Shown: positions 18,627 through 27,750, counted from the stretch's first letter. The stretch is DNA of 64,000 nt from Rhodohalobacter mucosus (GCF_003150675.1 NZ_QGGB01000001.1:207558-271557); one strand, 5' to 3'. Notes: generated from the sequence alone by a model not told the origin. Program-made: numbers and translations.

Positions 18627-19992
18627 ATTCGCTGCCCTCGCCCGGTTTGCTTTTTACTCTGATATCCGTGCCATGAGCATTCAGGATGCTCTTCACGACA
18701 GCCAGACCAAGTCCCGTGCCGCCCTTATCCCTTGACCGTGCCTTGTCCGTACGATAAAAACGGTCGAACAGCCGTTCGAGGTGTTCAGGTGATATTCCGA
18801 TCCCGGTATCGCGTATCGCAACGCTCACGCTGTCTTCATATTCATCGACCACAATGCCGATCTCTCCTTCAGCGGTATATTTCACGGCGTTTGAAACCAG
18901 GTTTTCGATCACCTGCTCAATTTTGTCCGGGTCGGCATGCACGGTATGCGGAGCTTCGTCGTATCGTAGTGAGAGGCCCTTCAGCCGCGCCTCGTCGCGA
19001 TAGAGTTCAACGACATGCCTTATTATCTCACTTAGGTCGAATGTTTTCTTTTCAATAAAATAGCTGTCGGAATCGTACCGCTGAAGTGTGAGCAGATCCT
19101 TGAACAGCCGATTAATTCGTTCGGTTTGGCGCATCGCCGTTTGCAGGTAGTGATCACGCTTGCCCGGATCCAGGCTCTGCATCTGAAGCATTTCAAGCGA
19201 GCCGGCAATGGTGTGCAGCGGGTTACGTATTTCGTGCGTAATGTCCGCAAAAAACTGCCTCTGCTTTTCGTACAGTTTTTTAATCTCTTCATTGTCGGAG
19301 CGAAAACGTTCAGCCATCCTGTTCAGGGAAGCGGCAAGATCACCGAATTCGTCCTTGCGGTCGAGATTGAGCGTACGGTTCACGTTTCCCCCCGCAATAT
19401 CCCTGGCGGCCGACTCGAGCTGCAGTATGGGACGTGAGATGTATCTGGAAAAAAGAATGCTTACCAGGATTACAAGCCCCATCGAGATAAACATCCCGCT
19501 GTATATAATCCACCGGATCGTTTTAATCGGCTCGTAAAGGCGGTCTTTCAGGATGCTCACTTTCAGGTAGGCGGCCGGATTCTGATCCGCATCCAGGCTT
19601 CGGTACGTTTCGAGCCGCTCACTGCCCTCTGAGTCCGGCAGATAGGTGCTTTCCCGGTCGGCGATCATCTGAAGGATGTTTTCGCTCAGAACTTCTGCCG
19701 CCTGGAGCTCTGCGCTGTAGGGAACCTCGGCAAAGAGTACGCCCTCTTCATCGTACACAGCGATGCGATAGCCGGAGGTTCGTGCGGCTTCATTCAGGTT
19801 GGTGTCGAAGCCAGGGCCGGGCTGCAGGTTCTGGATGGTAATGGCAAGCCACTCGGAATCGTTGATAATCTGCTCTCTTCCCGCTTCCAGCAGATAATTT
19901 CTGATAAAGAGAATAGAGTAGCTGCTAATGGCCGTGATACCGAAAATCAGCAAGAGAATGAAGGTCCATGCCAGTTTTGCGCGGATGCTCAT
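18601..19992 (-). CDS. Sensor histidine kinase with HAMP domain
   Basis: 463 residues: transmembrane helix at about 10-30, periplasmic sensor to about 160, second helix at about 163-185, HAMP linker (PILQLESAARDIAGGNVNRT..), H box FADITHEIRNPLHTIAGSLE, then N box (QVIENLVSNAVKYT), G1 (DTGIGI), F and G2 (KGGTGLGLAV) motifs. It is 17 bp downstream of the response regulator gene, so they form a two-component pair. The end overlaps the convergent aquaporin gene, but a functional link is only a guess. Confidence 0.93.
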   Translation of the reverse strand: MSIRAKLAWTFILLLIFGITAISSYSILFIRNYLLEAGREQIINDSEWLAITIQNLQPGPGFDTNLNEAARTSGYRIAVYDEEGVLFAEVPYSAELQAAEVLSENILQMIADRESTYLPDSEGSERLETYRSLDADQNPAAYLKVSILKDRLYEPIKTIRWIIYSGMFISMGLVILVSILFSRYISRPILQLESAARDIAGGNVNRTLNLDRKDEFGDLAASLNRMAERFRSDNEEIKKLYEKQRQFFADITHEIRNPLHTIAGSLEMLQMQSLDPGKRDHYLQTAMRQTERINRLFKDLLTLQRYDSDSYFIEKKTFDLSEIIRHVVELYRDEARLKGLSLRYDEAPHTVHADPDKIEQVIENLVSNAVKYTAEGEIGIVVDEYEDSVSVAIRDTGIGISPEHLERLFDRFYRTDKARSRDKGGTGLGLAVVKSILNAHGTDIRVKSKPGEGSEFSFDLSRG

Positions 19993-20009
19993 GGGCGGGT
20001 TCGGTTCAG

Positions 20010-20708
20010 TTAATTGATCAGGTCCCGGTTCATTCCGTACCCCATTCCCCGGTACGTTTTAATCATATCGGCATCTTCCCCCAGTTTCAGCCTCAGATTC
20101 TTAATGTGCACATCCACCGTGCGGTCAAATACAAAGCGATCGTCCCCGCTGATATGCTCCAGGATTTCCTGACGGGTGTACACTCTTTTCGGGTTCTGGA
20201 AAAACAGCTCCGTCAACGCATACTCCGTGGAGGTGAGGTCGATGCGCTGATTGCCTGAATAGAGATCTTTGCCCGCCGTATCCAGGTAGAGAGATCCGTG
20301 CTGGATCCATTTGCTGTTTTTGGGATGCTGCCTCCGCAACAGGGATTCGATATGCGCTTTCACCAGTTTCAGGCTGGCAGGTTTGGATATGTAATCATCG
20401 GCTCCAAGTTCCAGCCCCTCTATTTCATCCTTCTCCTTGTCTTTGGCCGTAAGAAAAATGACAGGAATATCGCTGAGTACGGGGTGTTTGCGAATCACTC
20501 TGCAGATCTCCTTACCGTTTACGTGCGGAACCATGATATCGAGCACCGCAACCTGGATGTCGCCGGCCTCTTTATCGATGATATCCAGCGCCTCGCGGCC
20601 GTCGCGCGCAAGTAACACGCGGTAGTCGCTCATTTCCAGAAAATTGGCCAGCATTTCGGCCGGCTCCTGCTCATCTTCAACTAATAGAATGGTTTGTTTC
20701 GGCTGCAT
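20010..20708 (-). CDS. OmpR/PhoB-family response regulator
   Basis: 232 residues. Receiver domain with acidic pair EDE near residue 11, phospho-acceptor Asp57 in VAVLDIMVP, Lys in FLTAKD, and a C-terminal winged-helix DNA-binding domain ending FDRTVDVHIKNLRLKLG..IKTYRGMGYGM. It is the first gene of the two-component operon and is divergent from the SDR gene (about 120 bp between starts). Confidence 0.95.
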   Translation of the reverse strand: MQPKQTILLVEDEQEPAEMLANFLEMSDYRVLLARDGREALDIIDKEAGDIQVAVLDIMVPHVNGKEICRVIRKHPVLSDIPVIFLTAKDKEKDEIEGLELGADDYISKPASLKLVKAHIESLLRRQHPKNSKWIQHGSLYLDTAGKDLYSGNQRIDLTSTEYALTELFFQNPKRVYTRQEILEHISGDDRFVFDRTVDVHIKNLRLKLGEDADMIKTYRGMGYGMNRDLIN

Positions 20709-20831
20709 GCAGATGATAGCTTTTAAAGGGTACGGTTTTTACCTTGGATTATCGGCCGACGGGCAACTCCCGTTTCGACATCGCGGTTGAAACGTGTTGC
20801 ATTTACAATACTACTTGAATCAAACAATACC

Positions 20832-21626
20832 ATGGGCCCAGAAAAAAAAGTCATTTGGATCACCGGCGCCTCATCGGGTATCGGTGAAGCACTGGCGTAC
20901 GAATTTAACAAAAAAGGGGCACACTTAATTCTTTCTTCACGCAGGCCTGAAGAACTGGAACGGGTTAAGATTGCGTGCGAGAATCCTGATGAGAGCGTTC
21001 GCATCCTGCCGCTGGACCTGGCTGATACACAGAGTCTGAACGCCAAAACTAAAGAGGCCCTTTCCATGTTCGGCTCCATCGATATGCTGATCAACAACGG
21101 GGGTATCAGTCAGCGAGCCTATGCGGTGAACACCTCCATGGAGACCGTGCGGCGAATCATGGAGGTGAACTTTTTTGGAACCATAGCTCTCACCAACGCG
21201 GTGCTGCCGCATATGATTGAGCAAAACTCCGGACATATTGTGGTTATCAGCAGCGTGATGGGCAAGATTGGCACCCGGTACCGCTCGGCCTATGCGGCAT
21301 CCAAGCACGCGCTGCACGGCTGGTTCGACTGCCTCAGGCAGGAGGTGTATGAACACGATATTGACGTGAGCCTGGTATGCCCCGGCTTTGTGAAAACCAA
21401 TGTCACGGTAAATGCCCTTACAGGCGACGGCGACAAATACAACAAGATGGAAAAGGCCCAGAAAAGCGCCATGCCGGCCGACGAATTTGCCAAAAAGCTG
21501 CTGCCCAAACTGGCCAAAAAGAAAGAAGAGATCTATATCGGCGGCTCTGAAATCCTGTCTGTTTACGTAAAACGCCTCTCGCCACGGCTGCTGAATATGA
21601 TCTTGAAAAAAGTGCAGGTGACCTGA
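20832..21626 (+). CDS. Short-chain dehydrogenase/reductase
   Basis: 264 residues from the ATG at 20832 (MGPEKKVIWITGASSGIGEA); the 15 residues upstream are unlikely. Classical SDR: cofactor motif TGASSGIG, NNGG in LINNGGISQ, catalytic Ser in VVISSVMGKIG, and YRSAYAASKHAL with Tyr and Lys. The central segment resembles the human DHRS7/11-beta-type group, often acting on lipidic or steroid-like alcohols; substrate unknown. Transcribed alone. Confidence 0.88.
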   Translation: MGPEKKVIWITGASSGIGEALAYEFNKKGAHLILSSRRPEELERVKIACENPDESVRILPLDLADTQSLNAKTKEALSMFGSIDMLINNGGISQRAYAVNTSMETVRRIMEVNFFGTIALTNAVLPHMIEQNSGHIVVISSVMGKIGTRYRSAYAASKHALHGWFDCLRQEVYEHDIDVSLVCPGFVKTNVTVNALTGDGDKYNKMEKAQKSAMPADEFAKKLLPKLAKKKEEIYIGGSEILSVYVKRLSPRLLNMILKKVQVT

Positions 21627-21737
21627 GGGAACAAAAGAACGGACGAACAGACGAACCGAGAAGGGTAAAGTTCCAAATAACAAGCACCAAATTCCAAGTA
21701 CTCCCCAACTCCAAGTACTCCTAACTCCAGGCACTGC

Positions 21738-21773
21738 TTTAACCCAGTTTTTTCCTCTTATTGAGATAGGCCA
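21738..21773 (-). pseudogene. Eleven-codon remnant of a DUF58 gene 3' end
   Basis: Read on the minus strand these 36 bases give MAYLNKRKKLG and a stop, matching the last residues of the intact DUF58 protein at 22361 (LAYLNKRKRLG and stop). The preceding coding sequence is replaced by short CGGTTGCT tandem repeats. I take it as the tail of a second DUF58 copy that was lost. Confidence 0.45.
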
Positions 21774-21804
21774 TTAACTCGGTTGATCGGTTGTACGGTT
21801 TGTC

Positions 21805-21842
21805 TGTTGCTCGGTTGCTCGGTTGCTCGGTTGCTCGGTTGA
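21805..21842. repeat. 8-bp tandem repeat (GCTCGGTT)n
   Basis: About four perfect copies preceded by degenerate ones. It lies in the 734-bp spacer 21627-22360, which otherwise holds degenerate AACTCC/GAACGGA-type short repeats, the DUF58 remnant, and a ~200-bp dispersed repeat (22010-22240) related in inverted orientation to 50445-50680. I see no gene there. Confidence 0.75.
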
Positions 21843-22009
21843 ATATTTCGTACTGTTTCCATCGCTCCTCCCGAATGTTCGGGATCGGGGCAAAGGCCGA
21901 GGAGATTATGAATGTTTGGCGGCGAGGAACAGTCCCGATTCCACACCAAATCTAGCGCGCCGTCCATTACTAAACCCACAGCTTTCATCCCGACCGGAAC
22001 CGTAAGCCA

Positions 22010-22240
22010 ACGGTGGAGCGGAGGGATCCCCGAATCGTGCAACGGGGCAAACTTTGGCAAATTCCCACTTCTTACGGGTTCGGCGATCCCTCGATTCCAC
22101 CGCTCCGGAAAAAGCATCCGGACCGGTTTCACTTGGGATGACAATGGCACGATATTACAATGGCGGCGCATCCTGATACCAAATAGAACTATGGCTTTCC
22201 AGCGCCGCTTTAAAGTATGTCAGTGTGTCGGGCAATGGTG
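22010..22240. repeat. Dispersed repeat, inverted partner at 50445-50680
   Basis: GGGATGACAATGGCACG, GGCGGCGCATCCTGATACC and GCGCCGCTTTA.AGTAT.TCAG occur in the same order in the reverse complement of 50461-50545. Identity is moderate (many mismatches between the conserved blocks). No coding potential is supported. Confidence 0.55.
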
Positions 22241-22360
22241 AAACGTCAAACGGGAGACAGGAGACGGGTGTTGATTGATGACTGACGACTTGTGACTGGC
22301 GATTTTTTAGCCTATCTCAATACTCAGTACTCACTACTCATGACTCCTAACTCCAAGTAC

Positions 22361-23296
22361 TCACCCTAATCGTTTCCTCTTATTCAGATAAGCCAGAAGC
22401 GCCAAATCGAAGGGGCTCATGGTGTCTATTTCCTCGAAATCGATGCGGGAGTCGTTGCATGCGATCTTAAATTGGGTGGTGTACTCTTTTACCTTTCGCT
22501 TGTACTCCTCGCGAACCTGTGCGGGAATCACCTCGAGTTCGGAACCGGTTTCCATATCCTCAAAAAGAAACTTGCCGTCCGGAAAATCGAGTTCGCGCTC
22601 GCTTTTGTGCTCAAGTATGTTGAACAGCAGCACTTCATGTTTTTTGTGGCGAAGATGGCGCAGTGCCGACAGCAGCGGCTCATGGTTTTCCACGTTTTCA
22701 AAGAGGTCCGACATCACAATCACCAGGCTGCGGTGCTTCAGCCTTTCGGCCAGGTGATGAAGCGCTTCTGCTGATGCGGACGAACGGCGCCGGGTTCCGT
22801 ACTCATCCTCCTTCTCATTGCGTTCCCTCTCCAGCTGCTCCTCCAGTTTGGTGTAGAGCAGCCTAAGGTGACTGTAAGACGACCTTGCAGGGAGCATTTC
22901 GCGGATCTCCTCATCGAACAGGGTGAGTCCGCATGCATCCCGCTGGCGATGCAGCATGTACATGAGCGAACCGGCCAGGTGAATGGCATATTGCAGCTTG
23001 CTCCACTCCGCAAAGTATTTGAAACGCATGGAACTGCTCACGTCAAGCACCACGTAGGCGCGCAGGTTGGTTTCGGCCTCGTAGCGCTTTATATAAAAAC
23101 GCTCCGTTTTGCCGTACACCTTCCAGTCAATATGACGGAACTCATCACCCTGGTTGTACGGCTTGTGCTCCGCAAACTCGACGCTGAACCCGTGATACGG
23201 GCTCCGGTGCAGGCCGGAGATAAATCCCTCCACAATGGTCCGCGCCTTCATTTCAAGCGGCGCCAGGCGGGTGAGGATGTCGGGGTTGAGGATCAT
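22361..23296 (-). CDS. DUF58 domain protein (vWA-like, MoxR-system type)
   Basis: 311 residues from the ATG at 23296 (MILNPDILTRLAPLEMKART). The DUF58 core is EHKPYNQGDEFRHIDWKVYGKTER, followed by a vWA-type metal site VVLDVSSSMRF (DxSxS) and VIVMSDLFE. Such proteins usually accompany MoxR AAA+ ATPases and act in assembly or cofactor insertion of secreted proteins; no MoxR gene is adjacent here. Transcribed alone to the left. The 390-bp spacer upstream (23312-23701) contains only short repeats. Confidence 0.88.
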   Translation of the reverse strand: MILNPDILTRLAPLEMKARTIVEGFISGLHRSPYHGFSVEFAEHKPYNQGDEFRHIDWKVYGKTERFYIKRYEAETNLRAYVVLDVSSSMRFKYFAEWSKLQYAIHLAGSLMYMLHRQRDACGLTLFDEEIREMLPARSSYSHLRLLYTKLEEQLERERNEKEDEYGTRRRSSASAEALHHLAERLKHRSLVIVMSDLFENVENHEPLLSALRHLRHKKHEVLLFNILEHKSERELDFPDGKFLFEDMETGSELEVIPAQVREEYKRKVKEYTTQFKIACNDSRIDFEEIDTMSPFDLALLAYLNKRKRLG

Positions 23297-23525
23297 GGAT
23301 GTAAAGTACAATGAATCTCTTAGAGAAGACAGGGTACGGAACAGAAGAACGGATGAACGGATGAACAGAGAAACCGATAAAGGAAATAATATGTGATTTG
23401 CGACCGGCGACTAGTGACTTGCGATTTATTATAGTGTGTGAGTCATAAGGCAGAAGTGAAAAGTGAAAAGTATGCCCTGAGCGGAGTCGGTGGGTGAAAC
23501 TTAAGACCGGGGACCGACGACCGGC

Positions 23526-23564
23526 GACCGTGAACCGTGAACCGTGAACCGTGAACCGTGAACA
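23526..23564. repeat. 7-bp tandem repeat (CCGTGAA)n
   Basis: About five copies of CCGTGAA, preceded by related degenerate units (GACCGGCGA, GACGACCGG). One of several arrays in this window with a 7-bp period. Confidence 0.8.
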
Positions 23565-23701
23565 ACCTACAACAAACAACTGACCACCCAAACATATAAA
23601 CACGTTGTCACATTAACACTTTAACACCATACCGTTTTCCCTTATCTTCATGGTCCCTGTTTTGGAAAAGAACAGCGGCCTGTCTATCATTAAAATCTGC
23701 C

Positions 23702-24610
23702 ATGACAAAAAAGCAATCCATATATACCTCTGCTGATCAGCTTGATTTCACAATTTCGGATCTGCAGGCTATGCCCGTACCGTCGGAAGTGCTGATGGTA
23801 AAGCCGACCTATTTCGACGTGGAGTACGTCATAAATCCCCATATGAAGGGACATGTTGGCCGGGTGGACAAAATGCAGGCCCAGAATGAGTGGGAGCACC
23901 TGGCCGATGCCTATGAAGAACATGGGTTCCGGGTGCACATGCTCGACGGGATGCGGGGCATGCCCGATATGGTATTTTGCGCCAACCAGAGCCTCCCTTT
24001 TATCGATACGGATGGCACACGGAAGGTAATCATGAGCATCATGCACGCCGAGCAGCGCAAAAAGGAGGTGGATGCCATTGAGGCGTGGTATCGCACACAG
24101 GATTATGAAATTTTGCACCTCGATCCGGAGAAAGTATCCGATTTTGAAGGCATGGGCGATGCCATCTGGCATTTCCGCCGCCGGCTGCTGTGGGGCGGAT
24201 ACGGGTTCCGTTCGTCCATTGAAGCGTATGAAGAGGTCTCCCGGCTGCTGGATACGCCCGTGATCGCCCTCGAACTGGTGGATGACAAGTTTTACCATCT
24301 CGATACCTGTTTCTGTTCCCTCGATGAGAAGACGGTTCTGGTATATCCGGACGCATTTACCAATGAGGGAATGAAGCTGATTCACGCTCTGTACAAAAAC
24401 GTGATTGAGGCCACATCCTATGAGGCGGAAAAACTCTTTGCCGTCAACGCCGCGTGTCCCGACGGCAAGAACGTATTCATCCAGCAGGGCTGCACCGACG
24501 TGAACAAAAAACTGCGCGACGCCGGCTTTGCCGTACACGAGTTCAGCACCTATGAATTCATCAAGAGCGGCGGCAGCGTGTTTTGTATGAAGATGATGCT
24601 GTGGCGCTGA
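23702..24610 (+). CDS. Amidinotransferase / dimethylargininase-fold enzyme
   Basis: 302 residues. The pentein fold of arginine-modifying enzymes is indicated by an acidic substrate-binding segment (PDMVFCANQS), the catalytic His in KFYHLDTCFC, and the C-terminal catalytic Cys in SGGSVFCMKMML. Dimethylarginine dimethylaminohydrolase, arginine deiminase-like hydrolase or an amidinotransferase are all possible; the compact length favours a DDAH-like hydrolase. Transcribed alone, with no arginine-pathway neighbours. Confidence 0.85.
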   Translation: MTKKQSIYTSADQLDFTISDLQAMPVPSEVLMVKPTYFDVEYVINPHMKGHVGRVDKMQAQNEWEHLADAYEEHGFRVHMLDGMRGMPDMVFCANQSLPFIDTDGTRKVIMSIMHAEQRKKEVDAIEAWYRTQDYEILHLDPEKVSDFEGMGDAIWHFRRRLLWGGYGFRSSIEAYEEVSRLLDTPVIALELVDDKFYHLDTCFCSLDEKTVLVYPDAFTNEGMKLIHALYKNVIEATSYEAEKLFAVNAACPDGKNVFIQQGCTDVNKKLRDAGFAVHEFSTYEFIKSGGSVFCMKMMLWR

Positions 24611-24653
24611 GCAATGTTCAATCGCGCAACCTGCAATGATCAATATATAAGTT

Positions 24654-24730
24654 GGTGCATGGTGCAGGGTGCAGGGTGCAGGGTGCAGGGTGCAGGGTGC
24701 AGGGTGCAGGGTGCAGGGTGCAGGGTGCAG
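24654..24730. repeat. 7-bp tandem repeat, 11 copies of GGTGCAG
   Basis: Seventy-seven bases: the first unit is GGTGCAT, the other ten are perfect GGTGCAG. It starts 44 bp after the amidinotransferase stop. Confidence 0.95.
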
Positions 24731-24794
24731 GTAAAAGTTGTTGGAAATCAGAGATCAGAGTTCGCATATCTCCAATCAGAGATCCTCTCCCCGT

Positions 24795-24838
24795 CTCACT
24801 ACTCACTACTCACTACTCACTACTCACTACTCACTACT
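24795..24838. repeat. 7-bp tandem repeat (CACTACT)n
   Basis: About six perfect copies. With the array at 24654 it occupies most of the spacer 24611-24976, in which I see no gene. Confidence 0.9.
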
Positions 24839-24976
24839 GAAAAATCGAATGATTTCCCCGCAAATCACATTCAAAATTATCAGTATTTTATCGAAATCTA
24901 TTGACCATAGACCATAGACCACCAACCACCCCCCCAATAATCAATCATCAATAATAAATAATCAATCCCCTCTCCA

Positions 24977-25741
24977 ATGCATCGCATCTCTGTTCTTATT
25001 CCCATTCTTTTCCTGGCAATAACCTTTCCCGCTACCGCCCAAGTTCTCAACGTGGAGCAGGTCCGGGCCGACTCGGATACCACGGGTTGGGTCGGGGAAC
25101 TGGGCTTCGACCTTTCCCTGAACAAGTTCAACGACCGCGTTCTCAAAACCGGCGGCGAGGCAAATGCTTCCTATTTTTCTCACCTCCACCAATACATTCT
25201 CCTAACACAGCTGGATATCGTTACGGTGGACGGAAATCCCCTGGTGAGTGACGGGTATTCGCATTTGCGCGCAACACTCCTTCGAAAAAAACCACTGTCC
25301 CCGGAGCTGTTCACCCAGTACCAGTACAACAACAACCTGGATCTGAAAAACCGCGCGCTTGCAGGCGCCGGTGTGCGCTATAATTTTCTAAATGGAGAGA
25401 GTATAAGCGGATCATTTTCAACCGGACTCATGGCCGAGTATGAGGAATGGGAACTTTCAGACACCGAAACGGTGGAGAACACCTTCCTGAAAAGCACCAG
25501 CAACCTGGTGATCCGCGGTCAGCTGAACCCGCAGGCGTCACTCACACTGATCGGCTACTACCAGGCCCGGCCCGACCGCTTCTTTGAGCCCCGCGTCACA
25601 TCCGAAAACCGCCTTACCCTGCGCATCAGCGAACGGCTCAGCTTTCGGGTGAACTTTACCTTGATGTACGACACGGATCCGGTGATCGATGTGCCGAACC
25701 TGACGTACGAGCTCAAGAACGGACTGGTGTTTACGCTTTAA
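24977..25741 (+). CDS. DUF481-like outer-membrane beta-barrel protein
   Basis: 254 residues with a signal peptide (hydrophobic 5-18, cleavage near ATAQ). The rest alternates polar and hydrophobic residues as in a small outer-membrane barrel, with the DUF481-type pattern WVGELGFDLSLNKFND near the start and a terminal aromatic-rich strand ending LVFTL. DUF481 proteins include salt-induced outer-membrane proteins; function here is unknown. Transcribed alone and followed by a dispersed repeat. Confidence 0.75.
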   Translation: MHRISVLIPILFLAITFPATAQVLNVEQVRADSDTTGWVGELGFDLSLNKFNDRVLKTGGEANASYFSHLHQYILLTQLDIVTVDGNPLVSDGYSHLRATLLRKKPLSPELFTQYQYNNNLDLKNRALAGAGVRYNFLNGESISGSFSTGLMAEYEEWELSDTETVENTFLKSTSNLVIRGQLNPQASLTLIGYYQARPDRFFEPRVTSENRLTLRISERLSFRVNFTLMYDTDPVIDVPNLTYELKNGLVFTL

Positions 25742-25753
25742 AGCAAGGTTGGT

Positions 25754-25920
25754 TCACCGCCACCGAAGTCTCGGGGCAGGCAACGGCGCTAAGGGCGCGG
25801 AGTTTATTGGGGCTTCATGGTGAGATTTGTGGGGATTGCCACTGAGGCACGGAGAATGGATATATAATTTTTCCCTTCCGTGTTTCGCTTCGCGGGGAAA
25901 AGATGAGCCGTGGCTATATT
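25754..25920. repeat. Dispersed repeat family R, copy 1
   Basis: Order of conserved blocks: CACCGCC.., GGCGCGGAG, TGGGGCTTCATGG.GAGATTTG, GG.TTGCCACTGAGGCACGGAG, TTCCCTTCCGTG, GAGCCGTGGCTAT. Contains a nested palindrome CCGAAGTCTCGGGGC in its left arm. Related copies are at 26274, 29089, 30621, 43148, 45697, and around the GxxExxY gene at 47274. Confidence 0.85.
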
Positions 25921-25926
25921 GAAGTA

Positions 25927-26169
25927 TCACAAACTATGACGCCGGGCATTTTTTATATCTTCATCCATTTCGTCTGCAGAATAATTGATTACTGAAACAT
26001 TATAATCGGCAAGCAGCTCCATAAAGGTTTCTTTTGAATATCCGGCCAGTTCAGCAGCCTGACCCAGCGTCAGTTTCCCTCTTTCATACAATTTGGACGC
26101 CAATGACATTCTCGCCTCGTTGTCATCGATATCGGCAGTATTTGGTATGTTTATCGTCAGCGTTTTCAT
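25927..26169 (-). CDS. UPF0175 family protein (orphan antitoxin-like)
   Basis: 80 residues. The family pattern is clear: N-terminal LTINIP strand, then RMSLASKLYERGKLTLGQAAELAGYSKETFMELLADYNV, an MHC-like helix-turn-helix, and an ELAD..V..Y C-terminus. UPF0175 genes usually sit next to a PIN-domain (DUF3368) toxin; the downstream neighbour here is a dispersed repeat, so the partner has been lost or is elsewhere. Confidence 0.85.
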   Translation of the reverse strand: MKTLTINIPNTADIDDNEARMSLASKLYERGKLTLGQAAELAGYSKETFMELLADYNVSVINYSADEMDEDIKNARRHSL

Positions 26170-26273
26170 AACAAAATGTACTTAAATTTTCTCATTAACG
26201 ATAATGAGAGCCTGATGTTCTACAAGACAGGCTTTTAATTAAGATTAAAGACTCTGTCGCCTGTCTGGAAGTC

Positions 26274-26424
26274 TCACCGCGGGGGCACGGAGGGCGCGGA
26301 GGTTTTTGTGTGGGGCTTCATAGCGAGATTTGAGGGGTTGCCACAGAGGCACGGAGAAAAGATGGATACTTATTCCCTTCCGTGTTTCACTTCGCGGGGA
26401 AATGATGAGCTGTGGCTATTATAC
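26274..26424. repeat. Dispersed repeat family R, copy 2
   Basis: Has the same block order as copy 1 (GGGGCTTCATAGCGAGATTTG, GGGGTTGCCACAGAGGCACGGAGAAAAGAT, TTCCGTGTTTCACTTCGCGGGG, GAGCTGTGGCTATTATACAG). Its right end runs into the C39-exporter remnant. The rest of spacer 26170-26691 shows no gene. Confidence 0.8.
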
Positions 26425-26469
26425 AGTATCCCGGTTTTGCTGCAGCCATGAAAGAATATCAGAACGGAG

Positions 26470-26515
26470 TATGCAGCCGCAGTCCATTTGATCGTATTGG
26501 CAGTAGAGGGAGAAT
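26470..26515 (-). pseudogene. Remnant of the start of a C39-peptidase ABC exporter gene
   Basis: Read leftwards, the codons give FSLYCQYDQMDCG, matching residues 4-15 of the intact exporter at 35935-38124 (FSHYRQYDQMDCG), including the catalytic Cys. The nucleotide match covers the block from GCCGCAGTCCATTTGATCGT to the preceding TTCTCC. After it the frame diverges and stops within about 20 codons, and there is no in-frame ATG before it. The remnant follows a propeller gene just as the intact exporter follows the propeller at 38125, so the order is conserved. Confidence 0.7.
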
Positions 26516-26691
26516 GATTTCGCCCAATAAAAGTCATCAAGTTGATGGATTCTATCCAGCAATAATGCTGAATTTATCAATTAAGAGTTAAGTTGCAGTT
26601 TCTATTTATCTCTCCAATTGGCGTCTCCGGATTAAACACGTTCATTATCTTTTCAGATAAACACAGAATGATGCTCTATGCCAAGTGTAAT

Positions 26692-27750
26692 CTATATATT
26701 CGAATAGTTGATCTTATAAACATGGAGCCTTACCTCTCCAATCGGGGTAGTTACATGAAACAATACTTTATCACCGTAAATGCCCAACATTTGCAGCTCA
26801 TTCTCTGAGGGCGGGATCGTTACCATGGTTTCATACTCGCCGTCGAGGCTGTAAATATCGATTTCATCCCGTGCGCCAAACTCCTTATTTCGATGTACCC
26901 ACAACCAGTTACGGTCGCAGATTTCTATATTGCTGTAGATATGCTTGAACTTTCGTCCCTGCGCAATCCTGGCCGCATACTCCGGATGAATGCTGTTGGC
27001 AGCATCAATTCGTACCTGCATCTCCTCCTCTGAGTAGTAGACCACCTTTGAGCTCTTTCCAAACTCCCTGATTACTTCTCCTTCAGTATTGACAAGTCTT
27101 ATCGGATATTGATCTATCATTCCGGAGGCAACGATGACCCCGTCATCCGTTATGGCAAGGTTACTGCCCGAGTCAAATGGGCGATTTACATCAAACCAAT
27201 CCCTGATTACATAAGTAAAAAAGGGTGACACCTGTCCGGTATTCCTATCAATCTCCGAAATTGTCACTCTATCGAACCCGCTGGGCAACCGAGCAAATGG
27301 CCTTGTAAAAATAAACAGTGACCTGTTGGCTTGAATGAATTGGGTTCCTGCTCCGGCTCTGTAGGGTATGTCCGTAGAGTAGCTGAAGTCGGGGTTCCAA
27401 ATCGAAATGCGGAGGTTTCTGCTATCAACCACATAAATATAACCATCCTGATCTGTGGTAATATTTCTCGGGGTTTGAAATTCTCCGGGCCCCCTGCCTG
27501 AGCGCCCAAATCGTGTCATGTATTTTCCTTCCTTGTCAAAAACCAGGATGGTCTTTTGATCCATATCGGTATAAAGGATCTCTCCGCCGCCCATGATGGC
27601 AGCCCCTCCAAACCTCCCCAATATGGCATCATCACTATCAGCAATTACCGTCTCCAAATGCAGGGAAACCGGTTGAACTGACTTGTCATGTTCATTATCC
27701 TGGGTACTAAATCCTAGTAATACGTATAGAATAAATAATTTAAGGGCCAT
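26692..27750 (-). CDS. 6-bladed beta-propeller protein, secreted
   Basis: 352 residues. Short N-terminal hydrophobic segment (residues 2-14) that looks like a signal sequence; there is no lipobox Cys. The family signature FGRSGRGPGEF is at residues 81-91. NHL-like repeats follow (DQDGYIYVVDSRNLRI and later similar). It is the last propeller of the island, 43 bp after the propeller at 27794, and is followed by the decayed exporter start at 26470. It has no peptide gene directly upstream. Confidence 0.8.
   Translation of the reverse strand: MALKLFILYVLLGFSTQDNEHDKSVQPVSLHLETVIADSDDAILGRFGGAAIMGGGEILYTDMDQKTILVFDKEGKYMTRFGRSGRGPGEFQTPRNITTDQDGYIYVVDSRNLRISIWNPDFSYSTDIPYRAGAGTQFIQANRSLFIFTRPFARLPSGFDRVTISEIDRNTGQVSPFFTYVIRDWFDVNRPFDSGSNLAITDDGVIVASGMIDQYPIRLVNTEGEVIREFGKSSKVVYYSEEEMQVRIDAANSIHPEYAARIAQGRKFKHIYSNIEICDRNWLWVHRNKEFGARDEIDIYSLDGEYETMVTIPPSENELQMLGIYGDKVLFHVTTPIGEVRLHVYKINYSNI

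Noticed and set aside
21758..22241. Frames of 100-137 codons in the 22-kb spacer
   Set aside because: They run over tandem and dispersed repeats, with unlikely composition.
24654..24840. Tandem arrays as a CRISPR
   Set aside because: Units of 7 bp directly adjoin without spacers and no cas genes are present.
26593..26808. Plus-strand 71-codon frame at the end of a propeller gene
   Set aside because: Mostly antisense to the propeller, no recognisable features.
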